Below, piece by piece: positions 9,880 to 19,162 of a DNA stretch of 34,872 nt. A model generated the notes under the pieces. It saw nothing but the letters and a program-made list of their open reading frames with translations, was not told the DNA's origin and did not search any database. The stretch comes from Nitrospina sp. (lineage in GTDB: Bacteria; Nitrospinota; Nitrospinia; Nitrospinales; VA-1), in contig JABIXH010000029.1 in assembly GCA_018664975.1 (NCBI GenBank), positions 1 through 34,872 on the forward strand, read 5' to 3'. A program made the position numbers and the translations under genes. Numbering within the stretch: position 1 is the stretch's first letter; the number at the start of each line of letters is the position of its first letter.

Positions 9880-10458
9880 ATGAAGCCTCCTAAACTCATT
9901 TTAATTATTTTGTTTCTGATGGTAGAAGCATTCTGGTCATCTCGTTTGGACCTTGCCTATGCCATCGAAAATAAAAGCCGAGTTATTTCCCCTTACTGGC
10001 AATCCGATTCCGGAAGCTACACATTCATAGCTGTTTCCCATTCTTCTTTATCGACAATTGCTACACAAATCGGTTTGGTTGTTAATGTCATTCAAAGCGA
10101 TTTAACAGCTTTCGGCACCGCAGTCACTTTTACTATTTCTGGTGGAAGCACTGAACGAATTTTTATTGTGCGGACAAACTCAACGATCAATTCTACAAGC
10201 ATCTCTTCCGCACAATTTGTTGTAGGGACCACTAATTTTAAGCACGGACATATTCTGATTGAACCTGTTGCAACAGATCCTTCTGCAGCGGTCGGCATCA
10301 ATAATGGACGGAGGGATGTGACCATGCTCAATTTTTGGGGGGCGGTGATTGTTGAAACCAATACAACAGGGTTTGCCATGGAGTTTATCGGAGATATGCA
10401 TGATAGTGCCGCCACACCCAGCATGGACGATTCTGCCCCAGTGAGTGGAGTCAATTAA
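9880..10458 (+). CDS. Secreted protein of the 'SPYWQ/FWG/MEFIGD' paralogous family (gene 1 of 3)
   Basis: 192 aa with N-terminal signal-like hydrophobic segment. The mature part aligns end to end with the C-terminus of the 11398-13431 protein. Confidence 0.8.
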   Translation: MKPPKLILIILFLMVEAFWSSRLDLAYAIENKSRVISPYWQSDSGSYTFIAVSHSSLSTIATQIGLVVNVIQSDLTAFGTAVTFTISGGSTERIFIVRTNSTINSTSISSAQFVVGTTNFKHGHILIEPVATDPSAAVGINNGRRDVTMLNFWGAVIVETNTTGFAMEFIGDMHDSAATPSMDDSAPVSGVN

Positions 10459-10470
10459 ATTTATTTTCAT

Positions 10471-11169
10471 ATGAATGAAATGAAAAATATTAGAAAAATT
10501 TTAAATTACAGGGTTTCAAATAAAGCTTGGGTTTTACCTGTGGGAATAGTGCTCACCTGGATTTTTATGCCTTATTTATTGTTTGCTCAGGTTGTGATCG
10601 TGCCTTCCACAGAAGATAAAGCAAGAATTGTATTGTCCCCATATGCTCAGTCTGTTCCCAATGACAGCTATACTTTTATGTCAATCAATCACCCCTCTCT
10701 CGATACAGCTTTAACCCAGGTGGGTGTCGCTCTGGAAGTTCGAGGCATGACCACGGTACCTGATAACGTAGCAGGTCGAGCGGCTATATTCACAGTGGAC
10801 GCTGGAGAAACCCATAGAGTTTTTATTGTCAATGTTTCGAACTCAACCATCAATTCTTCCAACGCATCCTTTACCGACGCACGTACCCATCTGATCCTGA
10901 CGCAAGATTCAGCCCAGTTTGGAAATATTAGAGCCGTTGCTGTCAACGAAGTTCCTCTCACCCCCACCACCGTTGGCACCACCCAGAAATATAATAATCT
11001 CGGTCAATTGAGTTTCTGGGGAGTAGTATTTGTTGAATCCAGTGGAACTGGTTTTTCCATGGAGTTCATTGGGGATGCTCACGATTCTACCATAGGGCGA
11101 AATTTCGGAGATAGCCAGCTTGATGGAGTTTCTGGAAGCTCAAGCGGAGTTGCCCGGGGAATCAATTAA
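10471..11169 (+). CDS. Secreted protein of the same paralogous family, divergent (gene 2 of 3)
   Basis: 232 aa with signal-like segment. RIVLSPYAQSVPNDSYTFMSINHPSLDTALTQVGVALEV...LSFWGVVFVESSGTGFSMEFIGDAHDS. Confidence 0.8.
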   Translation: MNEMKNIRKILNYRVSNKAWVLPVGIVLTWIFMPYLLFAQVVIVPSTEDKARIVLSPYAQSVPNDSYTFMSINHPSLDTALTQVGVALEVRGMTTVPDNVAGRAAIFTVDAGETHRVFIVNVSNSTINSSNASFTDARTHLILTQDSAQFGNIRAVAVNEVPLTPTTVGTTQKYNNLGQLSFWGVVFVESSGTGFSMEFIGDAHDSTIGRNFGDSQLDGVSGSSSGVARGIN

Positions 11170-11397
11170 ACTCCCATTCTTTCTTTCCACTCACTTACAG
11201 GGAAATTTGTAAATAAATAAGCAAACCTGCCAACTGGCTAGGCTCTTTTTAAGCCACTCCGTACCCTTAAAGCCTTAAAGTTCATAGTTTAGGATAACAA
11301 GCATTTTTCCGATAAGGATAATTTCAGCCTTGCCAAAAATTGGCCACGAGCTAAATTTGAATTCATTGACCCAAACCACTTTGAACCTATAGGTTTC

Positions 11398-13431
11398 ATG
11401 CCTGCTCTAACTTATTCCCTGTTGGCCATCATTCGCACCCAACATGTATTTAAACCGCTACATTTTACGTCCCCCTTCCAAAGGCTAATTCTATTACCAC
11501 TTTTAATGACCATCAGCTTTATAGGAATATCCCATGCCCTTGAGGCAGATTCTTCCGAGAACCTTCCTCCTTATTTATTTATGGCGGCGGAAAATATCGA
11601 TGGTATCCAAGCTCGACAAAGCCAGACTATTGTTCGTTCCCGTTTTGTAAATGTAGACTTCAGCCTTTTGCCTGATCCCGAAGAAAATTTTGATGCTGAA
11701 CTTGGTGCAGAAATTAAATTGATCTTGAACTTTTTTCCTGAAATTGAGTTTACAGCCCTAATTCATAAAATAGAAAAGAACCGATCAGGAAGTTACTCCT
11801 GGTTTGGAAAATTGGAAGACATCCCAATGAGTCAAGTGGTTTTGGTCGTGCATAAAAACAAGGTAATTGGAAACGTGTCGAAACCAAACCTGACCTACCA
11901 GGTGCGCCACACCAAAGATGGAATTCATACGGTCTATGAGATTAATCCTTCCAATTTCCCTCCCGATGGTGAACCCGTTACCCCTAAAATACCTTCCTCA
12001 ATCCCTTCCAATAAAGAGACAAAAGATACGGATGATGCCACTAGACTTTCTCCTTCAAACGAGGATACAAATTCAAATCAGGACCTTTTTCCAGAATCAG
12101 GAATAGGATATGGCGTCATGGGAGATGCACCGTTGTCAGGGGTTACAGCTTCACCTGATACTTTGGAGAATTCAGGGAGTTCCAATATCTCAAACCCTGA
12201 GACACAGGCTGATGATGGAACCGTAATCGATGTGTTGGTCGTTTACACTGCAGAAGCCCGCGCCGTGGAAGGTGGTACCAGTTCCATAGAAAGCTTAATA
12301 GACTTGTCCATCTCGGTAACCAATTCTATCTATTCAAACAGTGGTGTAGACCATGTTCTCCGCTTAGTAGGTCGGCAGGAGATCAACTTTTCAGAGGGTA
12401 GTTTTAGCTTTACTGGGTTTTTATCCTCAGCACAAAATGGTCTAATTCCGGGACTCCAAGCTTTAAGAGATTCTGTGGGAGCAGATGTGGTAGCAATTTT
12501 AGTGCAAGGAGATAATAGTTTATGCGGAATTGCCGGGCTAATGACAACCGTTTCGTCCGCTTTTGCGCCCTTTGCATATTCGGTAACTCAAACAAATTGC
12601 GCCGTGGGAAATCTGACAATGGCACATGAAATTGGACATAATATGGCCGCACGTCATGACCGGGCCAATGATAATATTAACGGGTTACCTTTTAGCTTCA
12701 ACCATGGGTATGTTGACAACGTAAATAGTTTTAGGACCGTCATGGGAACAGGCAACAATACCCGAATCTCTAACTTTTCCAATCCAAATGTACTTTTTGG
12801 TGGTGCTGTAACAGGAATTGCGGAGGGGAGTCTCCTTGCGGCAGACAATCGCCTGACCTTTCAAAATACGGCTTTCACGGTTTCCAATTTCAGACAGTCG
12901 ATCGACTCTCCGGCTAATCAGGCGTTCGCATCGATCGTTCCGTTTTCCAACGCCAATAGAGTGGCCTCCCCCTATTGGCAGTCAGATGGTACATCTTATT
13001 CATTTATTGCTGTCACCCACCCATCACTTTCAGGCATGGCTTCGCAGATCGGTGTCATCGTTCGAGCAATAAAAAATGATGGAACTTTATTTGGTACCGC
13101 CACCTCTTTTACGGTTAGCAATAGCGTTACAAGCAGAATATTCATAGTTAGGTCTTCGCACCCAACCATCAACAGCACATCTTTAACTGACGTTAAATTA
13201 GTTACCGGAAATTCCAGCTTTCAACATGGGTTTCTACATCTCAATCCTGTGGCGAGCAATCCTGAAATAAGCGCAAATGGATTTCGAGATATTACCCGAT
13301 TAAACTTTTGGGGAGCTGTAGTAGTTGAAAATAGTACTTCCGGTTTTGCGATGGAATTTATTGGCGATGCCCATGATAGTGCCGCCACTCCCAGCATGGA
13401 TGATTCTGCTCCGGTAACAGGTGTCAACTAA
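11398..13431 (+). CDS. Secreted zinc metalloprotease (M72/M12-like metzincin) with C-terminal 'SPYWQ/FWG/MEFIGD' domain (gene 3 of 3)
   Basis: 677 aa with signal segment, propeptide-like N-terminal region, DVLVVYTAEAR, HEIGHNMAARHD zinc site, Met-turn region FRTVMGTGNNTRISNFSNPNV. C-terminal ~157 aa homologous to gene 1. Confidence 0.85.
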   Translation: MPALTYSLLAIIRTQHVFKPLHFTSPFQRLILLPLLMTISFIGISHALEADSSENLPPYLFMAAENIDGIQARQSQTIVRSRFVNVDFSLLPDPEENFDAELGAEIKLILNFFPEIEFTALIHKIEKNRSGSYSWFGKLEDIPMSQVVLVVHKNKVIGNVSKPNLTYQVRHTKDGIHTVYEINPSNFPPDGEPVTPKIPSSIPSNKETKDTDDATRLSPSNEDTNSNQDLFPESGIGYGVMGDAPLSGVTASPDTLENSGSSNISNPETQADDGTVIDVLVVYTAEARAVEGGTSSIESLIDLSISVTNSIYSNSGVDHVLRLVGRQEINFSEGSFSFTGFLSSAQNGLIPGLQALRDSVGADVVAILVQGDNSLCGIAGLMTTVSSAFAPFAYSVTQTNCAVGNLTMAHEIGHNMAARHDRANDNINGLPFSFNHGYVDNVNSFRTVMGTGNNTRISNFSNPNVLFGGAVTGIAEGSLLAADNRLTFQNTAFTVSNFRQSIDSPANQAFASIVPFSNANRVASPYWQSDGTSYSFIAVTHPSLSGMASQIGVIVRAIKNDGTLFGTATSFTVSNSVTSRIFIVRSSHPTINSTSLTDVKLVTGNSSFQHGFLHLNPVASNPEISANGFRDITRLNFWGAVVVENSTSGFAMEFIGDAHDSAATPSMDDSAPVTGVN

Positions 13432-13477
13432 TTTCAATTAGGTATTCTTACGATAAATAAAGACAGCATTTCCTTCT

Positions 13478-14542
13478 CTACTTAAAGAATTGCCCGGTCG
13501 GTGTGTTTAAAAACAAATCCAGCGGTATATCTTCCTGTTTTAAAAATCCTTGATGCGGCAGGCCTCCTTGTGAAACCAATTCAATGACTGCACTCACCGA
13601 AGCGGCAGTAGTCCAGGAAATTGCCTTCCATGTTCTGGCATGTATCTCTCTTGGAAAATAACTGCGTACAAATTCTTCCCGCACCAGTTTTTCTTCCTTC
13701 CACCCTTCTACCGCCACATGAATATAAACCACATCTTCTTTAACCGGAGGTTTGGCATTTACCAAAATTTCTCCAGCCTCTTTTCTGCGGTCTCTCATAT
13801 ACAACTCATTAAAGAAAAACCGCATCAACTCCCCATGCCCAGGATACCGAATGGTTTTATAGTTCAAGTGATTCACTTTTTCATCATAGGTTTCACACAA
13901 AGTGCCCAGTCCGCCAGACGTTGTGAACGCTTCCAGTTGAACACCATCAATCACGATGGTCTCCAGGCCTTCCATCGCAGGCACCCTGGCCCTCTGCCCA
14001 TCCTGAATGACTTCGCAATCATTGAGATACTCGTTGACCACCCCTTCGGAAGACCAGTTAAAAGCATATCCAAGGAGTCCGCGCGGATGCTGGGGTAATG
14101 CCCCAACCCGGAGCTCAATACTGCGCAACCGCTCCAATTCTCCGGCAAGATGCGCTCCGCAAATCCCAACAAAACCGGGGGCCAGTCCACATTGGGGAGC
14201 CATGATTCCTTTTGCAGATCCCGACATCTCCCGGATAGCGGTAGTGGTGGGGACATCTTCCGTCAGGTCAAAATAATGTTTCCCCGCCTGATGCACTTTT
14301 TTAGCCACTCCCAGATTCAAATGGTAAGGCAGGCAAGTCAATATCGCATCATGTCCGGCGATAGCATTGTTCAACAAAGAATCATCTTCAACCGATCCTG
14401 AAATTATCTTAAAAGGATAATCTTCATCAGGGCTGGTATCAAATCCTGTAACCTGATATCCATTCGACTCCAATAAAATTGCCGCCAAGCTTCCTACCCG
14501 ACCCAGGCCAACAACTAAAACAGATTTGATATTCCCTTCCAT
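13478..14542 (-). CDS. Saccharopine dehydrogenase-family NAD(P)-binding protein
   Basis: 354 aa. VLVVGLGRVGSLAAILLESNGYQVTGFD Rossmann fold; CLPYHLNLGVAKKVHQAGKHYFDLTED; APQCGLAPGF typical of the family. Confidence 0.85.
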   Translation of the reverse strand: MEGNIKSVLVVGLGRVGSLAAILLESNGYQVTGFDTSPDEDYPFKIISGSVEDDSLLNNAIAGHDAILTCLPYHLNLGVAKKVHQAGKHYFDLTEDVPTTTAIREMSGSAKGIMAPQCGLAPGFVGICGAHLAGELERLRSIELRVGALPQHPRGLLGYAFNWSSEGVVNEYLNDCEVIQDGQRARVPAMEGLETIVIDGVQLEAFTTSGGLGTLCETYDEKVNHLNYKTIRYPGHGELMRFFFNELYMRDRRKEAGEILVNAKPPVKEDVVYIHVAVEGWKEEKLVREEFVRSYFPREIHARTWKAISWTTAASVSAVIELVSQGGLPHQGFLKQEDIPLDLFLNTPTGQFFK

Positions 14543-14659
14543 TTAGAACCCTTTCTATTTCTCAAATCAAATGGTTGAATAGTACGCTATACAAAATTTA
14601 TTTCATTCTCTTTTATAGATTGAGCAATCATCGTCTGAGTTTCTTCTATAAGAAATTAC

Positions 14660-16324
14660 TTAGGCATCGTGCGCCATCTTCCAGGTTAGATAAGATCCGG
14701 TCAGGTTTCGAACTCTAAAACCATTTTGCACCAAAATCCGGAAAGCAAAATAAGAACGCTGACCCGTTTGACAATAGGTAATGATCTCCTTGTCTTTCGA
14801 TAATTCGTCAAGCCTTAGACGAAGTTCTGGTAGGGGGATATGAGTTGATCCAGGAATATACCCCTCTTCTCGTTCATCCTCATCCCGAACATCCAAGACG
14901 GTGGTTGCTTCGGGTGCCAGAGTTGCGATTTCGTGCCATTGAATGCATTGCACCTCTCCCAGCTTAACGTGCTGGGCTACCATTCCAGCCAAATTGACCG
15001 GATCTTTTGCGGCCCCAAAGGGTGGCGCATAGGCTAATTCCAATTCTTCCAAATCATGTACCGTAAGACCAGACTTCAATGCGGTCGCCAAAACATCAAT
15101 ACGTTTATCCACACCATCTTTTCCCAAAACTTGCGCCCCCAATAATCGACCCTCATCAGGATCAAACAAAATTTTCATGGCAATGCGCTCCGCCCCAGGA
15201 TAATAGTTTGCATGCGATGCAGGATGTAAATGGACAACAGCATAGGTTATTTTATTTCTTTTCAAGGTCTTCTCGTTGGCTCCCGTGCAAGCCGCAACCA
15301 TATCAAAACACCGTAAAATGGAGGTTCCACAGGTTCCTGAATATTTCATCGAACCGCCAAAAATATTTTCGGCAACCATTCGGCCCTGACGGTTTGCGGG
15401 GCCTGCCAGAGGAACTAACACCCATTCCCCTGTTACAAAATCCCGCACTTCAATCGCATCACCAATTGCCCAAATGTGTGGATCACTGGTTCGGAGATCT
15501 TCACTAACCCTGATCCCGCCTTTGTCGCCAATTTCCAGATCCGCATTTTTTATTAACTCCGACTCGGGCCGAACTCCTATCGCAAGAATAACTATATCCG
15601 CAGGAATACGCACCCCACTTTTCAACTCCACCACAGTGGCCTGTTTCGTATTCGGCTCGGGGTTGTCAAAACTGGCAACCGGATCATCCAGGTGAAGCTT
15701 GACTCCCTTTGAGTTGAGTTCATGATGAAGCCATGCGGCCATCTCAGGATCAAATGGAGCCATAACCTGGGGCAAACCTTCAGCTAGAGTGATATCGAGT
15801 CCTTTTTTATGCAGTTGTTCTACCATTTCCACGCCAATGAATCCCCCTCCTACCACCACTGCCTGGGTCGCTTTCTTTTCATTAATCCATTGAAGTATGA
15901 CCTCCACATCCGTAATCCCACGGATAGAAAAAAGGCCTTCCCGGTCAATTCCAGGAATGCGAGGCTTCAAAGGACTGGCACCTGTAGAAATAATTAAATC
16001 ATCATAGCTTTCCCAATAATTCTTGTGAGATTTCAAATCACAAATCAGGGCGCGCTTTTTTGACGGGTCCAATTCAATCACCTCAGACATCACTCGAACA
16101 TCGAGATTGAATCGCGACCGCAATCCTTCGGGAGTTTGAACCAGTAAATCTTCTTTTTCAGGAATTTCACCCCCAATATAATAAGGGAGGCCGCAGTTGG
16201 CGAAGGAAACATACGGACCTCGCTCCAAAATAATGATTTCAGCATCCTCCGACAATCTTCGAGCGTGTGCCGCCGCAGTTGCTCCCCCCGCTACTCCTCC
16301 CACAATTAAAATACGCCGTCCCAT
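14660..16324 (-). CDS. FAD-dependent pyridine nucleotide-disulfide oxidoreductase (CoA-disulfide reductase-like) fused to C-terminal rhodanese
   Basis: 554 aa. GGVAGGATAAAHARRL FAD site, SFANCGLPYYIGG active-site Cys, NAD-binding VVVGGGFIGVE, C-terminal rhodanese with CQTGQRS loop. Confidence 0.92.
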   Translation of the reverse strand: MGRRILIVGGVAGGATAAAHARRLSEDAEIIILERGPYVSFANCGLPYYIGGEIPEKEDLLVQTPEGLRSRFNLDVRVMSEVIELDPSKKRALICDLKSHKNYWESYDDLIISTGASPLKPRIPGIDREGLFSIRGITDVEVILQWINEKKATQAVVVGGGFIGVEMVEQLHKKGLDITLAEGLPQVMAPFDPEMAAWLHHELNSKGVKLHLDDPVASFDNPEPNTKQATVVELKSGVRIPADIVILAIGVRPESELIKNADLEIGDKGGIRVSEDLRTSDPHIWAIGDAIEVRDFVTGEWVLVPLAGPANRQGRMVAENIFGGSMKYSGTCGTSILRCFDMVAACTGANEKTLKRNKITYAVVHLHPASHANYYPGAERIAMKILFDPDEGRLLGAQVLGKDGVDKRIDVLATALKSGLTVHDLEELELAYAPPFGAAKDPVNLAGMVAQHVKLGEVQCIQWHEIATLAPEATTVLDVRDEDEREEGYIPGSTHIPLPELRLRLDELSKDKEIITYCQTGQRSYFAFRILVQNGFRVRNLTGSYLTWKMAHDA

Positions 16325-16406
16325 TACTCGATCTCCCTGATGGATTAAAAAACAATCATTAAAATTGCATCACCCTATAATACTATATAATCTTGAACAG
16401 GATGAA

Positions 16407-16772
16407 ATGACCATGAATCGCAACTTAAATTTACAGAATTTAATAACCCGGGAGGAAACACGCTTTGTTCTTGTCCATTACACGGGGGAAGATTCGCCCA
16501 CCTATGAACAGATCAAGCAATCCCACCTAAAGGAAGGTGAACCTGAAATCGGTTTCCATTTCCTAATCACCCCTCAGGGAAAAACTTTGATGGGGAGGCA
16601 TGTTTCCAAAATTGGATCGCATTATCCAGAATTGGACAAGTCAAGCATTGGGGTATGCGTAATCGGATGCCGGGACGATATGAGCGATGAGCAATCCATT
16701 GCCCTCACTTTATTACTCGAAAATTTGAAATCTGATTATCCGTCTTTGGAAACCGTTAAATACCTGTATTAA
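16407..16772 (+). CDS. N-acetylmuramoyl-L-alanine amidase/PGRP (T7 lysozyme-like) homolog, C-terminally truncated
   Basis: FVLVHYTGEDSP...IGFHFLITPQGKTLMGRHVSKIGSHYPELDKSSIGVCVIG aligns with the Amidase_2 core. The ORF-track start 16365 is TTG; the ATG at 16407 is preferred. Confidence 0.75.
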   Translation: MTMNRNLNLQNLITREETRFVLVHYTGEDSPTYEQIKQSHLKEGEPEIGFHFLITPQGKTLMGRHVSKIGSHYPELDKSSIGVCVIGCRDDMSDEQSIALTLLLENLKSDYPSLETVKYLY

Positions 16773-16889
16773 AAAATTCAAACATTCTCCATCTACTAAA
16801 TATGAACAAGTACGATCCTGGAAGGAAATTCGCATTTCTCTTTTCCCTTTCAAAATTTCCGTTATACTGGGCCAAAGGGAGATTACCTC

Positions 16890-17396
16890 ATGATCCGGCA
16901 AGCTCTAAAAGTTTTTAAAGCTTTAAACTCTAACGAAAAGCCCTGGCAACTCAGCCTGGGCCTGGCGTTTGGTGGCATCATCGGCCTGATGCCGCTGTGG
17001 ACACCGCACAATATCTTCTTCCTTTTTCTCGCCTTCATCATCAATTTAAATTTTTCTCTTCTAATCCTTGGATTCCTCATTTTCTCTGGTATCGCTTACA
17101 TTCTTGATCCCCTTTTCCATCAAATTGGTTTGGCAGTGCTGACCTCAGGCGGAATGCAAGAATTTTGGAATGGATTTTTCAGCAATTCTCTTTTCCTGTT
17201 TGACCGTCTGAACAACACACTTGTCATGGGAAGCCTGATTTTCTCACTGGTTTCAGCGGTGCCCCTGTTTTTCCTGATCAACTTTCTTATACGAAAATAC
17301 CGTGAAAACTTGAAAGACCTACTTGAAAAAGTCCCCCTGTTAAAATCTCTCAAACTGGCTAAAGCATTCGATACGTTCACCGGTAGCGGATCATGA
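16890..17396 (+). CDS. Small integral membrane protein resembling TIGR03546/DUF2062-type family
   Basis: 168 aa. SLGLAFGGIIGLMPLWTPHNIFFLFLAFIINLNFSLLILGFLIFSGIAYILDPLFHQIG; overlaps the next ORF by 4 nt (ATGA). Confidence 0.75.
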   Translation: MIRQALKVFKALNSNEKPWQLSLGLAFGGIIGLMPLWTPHNIFFLFLAFIINLNFSLLILGFLIFSGIAYILDPLFHQIGLAVLTSGGMQEFWNGFFSNSLFLFDRLNNTLVMGSLIFSLVSAVPLFFLINFLIRKYRENLKDLLEKVPLLKSLKLAKAFDTFTGSGS

Positions 17397-19162
17397 AAAT
17401 TTTCCGCTGGCAAGGGGTAATTGCTTTCATTTTAATAGGGGGTCTCATTGGAATTTTTCTGCTCCTCTTTCTCGATGGAATGATTGAAAGGGCGGTTGAA
17501 GAAAAGGGGTCCGAAGCCGCAAAAACTCAAATTGATATTGGTTCCCTCTCCACCTCATTATTGGCGCAGGCCATAACCCTTGCCAATATTGAAGTTGCCA
17601 ATCCGGACAACAATCTGGAAAACCTGATCCAGTTTGAAAGCCTTGCCTTAGATTTGGATGGAATCCAAGTTGTTTCCCGGAAAATAATCATAGATGAACT
17701 TCAGGCCCACGGCATAAGGTTGAATCAGGCACGAACCCACCCTGCTCAATCGCCAGATGGCAAAAAATCAGAAACCGGGAATGATAAAGCATCTTCCGGC
17801 CAAAAGGCTCTTGCCCTGCCGGGACTGGACGGACTGAGTATGAAATCTCCTGAAGAGATCCTCAAGTCCGAAAAGCTGGAAACTCTGGAAGCTGGAAACC
17901 GGGTTAAAAAAACTATCGAAGATTTAAAATCCAAATGGAAAAATAAGTTTGAGACCGATCTCAATCCAAATGCCCTGGAAGAAACCAAACAGGAACTGGC
18001 TGAATTGCAGAAAAAAATACAAGGAGGGGGACTGGCAGATATTCCTAATGCCCTGAAGGAATTTAAAACTCTGCAAAATGATATTCAGGGTCAGGTGGAT
18101 CGCATAACATCCATGAAGTCCGAATTAGAAAAAGATGTGCAAATGGCAAAACAACAGGTGGCTGACTTAAAAAATCTCCCTCAAAAAGATTTTGAGCGAT
18201 TAAAAAATAAATATTCCATGAACCCAGAGGGTGGCAAAAATATTCTCGCCTCCATGCTGGAAGGTCCTTTAAAAGAAAAACTCGATAAAGCCTGGAAAGC
18301 CTACAAAATGATCAGCCCCTATCTGAACCGGGGCAAAAGTCCGGCAGAACAGGTATACGTTCGCGGCAGGGGAATAGATATCGCATTTGCTAAAACTTCT
18401 CCGGACTTTCTTCTCAAACATGGCGACTTGTCATTGGTCCTTTTAGATACTGAAGTAAAAGGAGAACTGAAAGGTTTATCGGACAATCAGCAAATTTACG
18501 GAAAGCCTGCCAGGATTAATTTCCAGTCGGATAAAAACGAAAAATTTGATTCGTTTGCGCTGGATGTCACGATGGATAAAACCGGTCCACAATCGAAAGA
18601 TACCCTTGCTTTGAACATTCAGGGACTTAACCTGCAAAACACTGGAAAGGCAGAATTGAAAGGCGGGTCTGCAAATATCACCGGGCAACTCACCATCGTG
18701 GACGAAAATAATTTAAACGGAAATTTTAAAGCTGTGCTGGACCGTGTCTCGCTATCAATCCCTAAACAGGAAGGCAACGAACTGGCCAACACCATCGCCC
18801 AATCACTATCTACGATTGATAGAATAAATATTTCTGTCGGAATCAGCGGAACCATAGAAAGTTATCAATTGGATATAAAGTCCAACCTTTCAGAGATCAT
18901 CTCCAATGCGGTCAAAAATGTTTTGGCTGAAAAAATGAAAGGATTCGAGAGTTCCCTCATGTCCGCCATCCAATCACAAACTGGGGAAGCCCTCTCTGGT
19001 GCCAATGGTTCACTTTCCGGTCTGCTGGGTCAAAATAAAATCTTAAGCGATAGCGGGTCCGCTTACGGTGGGTTGTTGGGTGAAGCAAAAGGCGAGGCAT
19101 CCAGCCTGGGCAAATCCAAAGGCGGCCTGTCCCTCCCCGGTGGATTCAAACTTCCCTTTTAA
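17393..19162 (+). CDS. TIGR03545-like AsmA-related envelope protein
   Basis: 589 aa. N-terminal TM, IDIGSLSTSLLAQAITLANIEVANPDNNLENLIQFESLALDLDG AsmA-like start, coiled-coil middle, glycine-rich tail, directly downstream of its usual partner. Confidence 0.75.
   Translation: MKIFRWQGVIAFILIGGLIGIFLLLFLDGMIERAVEEKGSEAAKTQIDIGSLSTSLLAQAITLANIEVANPDNNLENLIQFESLALDLDGIQVVSRKIIIDELQAHGIRLNQARTHPAQSPDGKKSETGNDKASSGQKALALPGLDGLSMKSPEEILKSEKLETLEAGNRVKKTIEDLKSKWKNKFETDLNPNALEETKQELAELQKKIQGGGLADIPNALKEFKTLQNDIQGQVDRITSMKSELEKDVQMAKQQVADLKNLPQKDFERLKNKYSMNPEGGKNILASMLEGPLKEKLDKAWKAYKMISPYLNRGKSPAEQVYVRGRGIDIAFAKTSPDFLLKHGDLSLVLLDTEVKGELKGLSDNQQIYGKPARINFQSDKNEKFDSFALDVTMDKTGPQSKDTLALNIQGLNLQNTGKAELKGGSANITGQLTIVDENNLNGNFKAVLDRVSLSIPKQEGNELANTIAQSLSTIDRINISVGISGTIESYQLDIKSNLSEIISNAVKNVLAEKMKGFESSLMSAIQSQTGEALSGANGSLSGLLGQNKILSDSGSAYGGLLGEAKGEASSLGKSKGGLSLPGGFKLPF

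Noticed and set aside
9760-11335. Similar strings upstream of gene 1 and gene 3 of the secreted cluster (tttttttcgataagccggataagga vs catttttccgataaggataa)
   Set aside because: Short, AT-rich and without a third instance before gene 2; could be chance. Not called a regulatory element.
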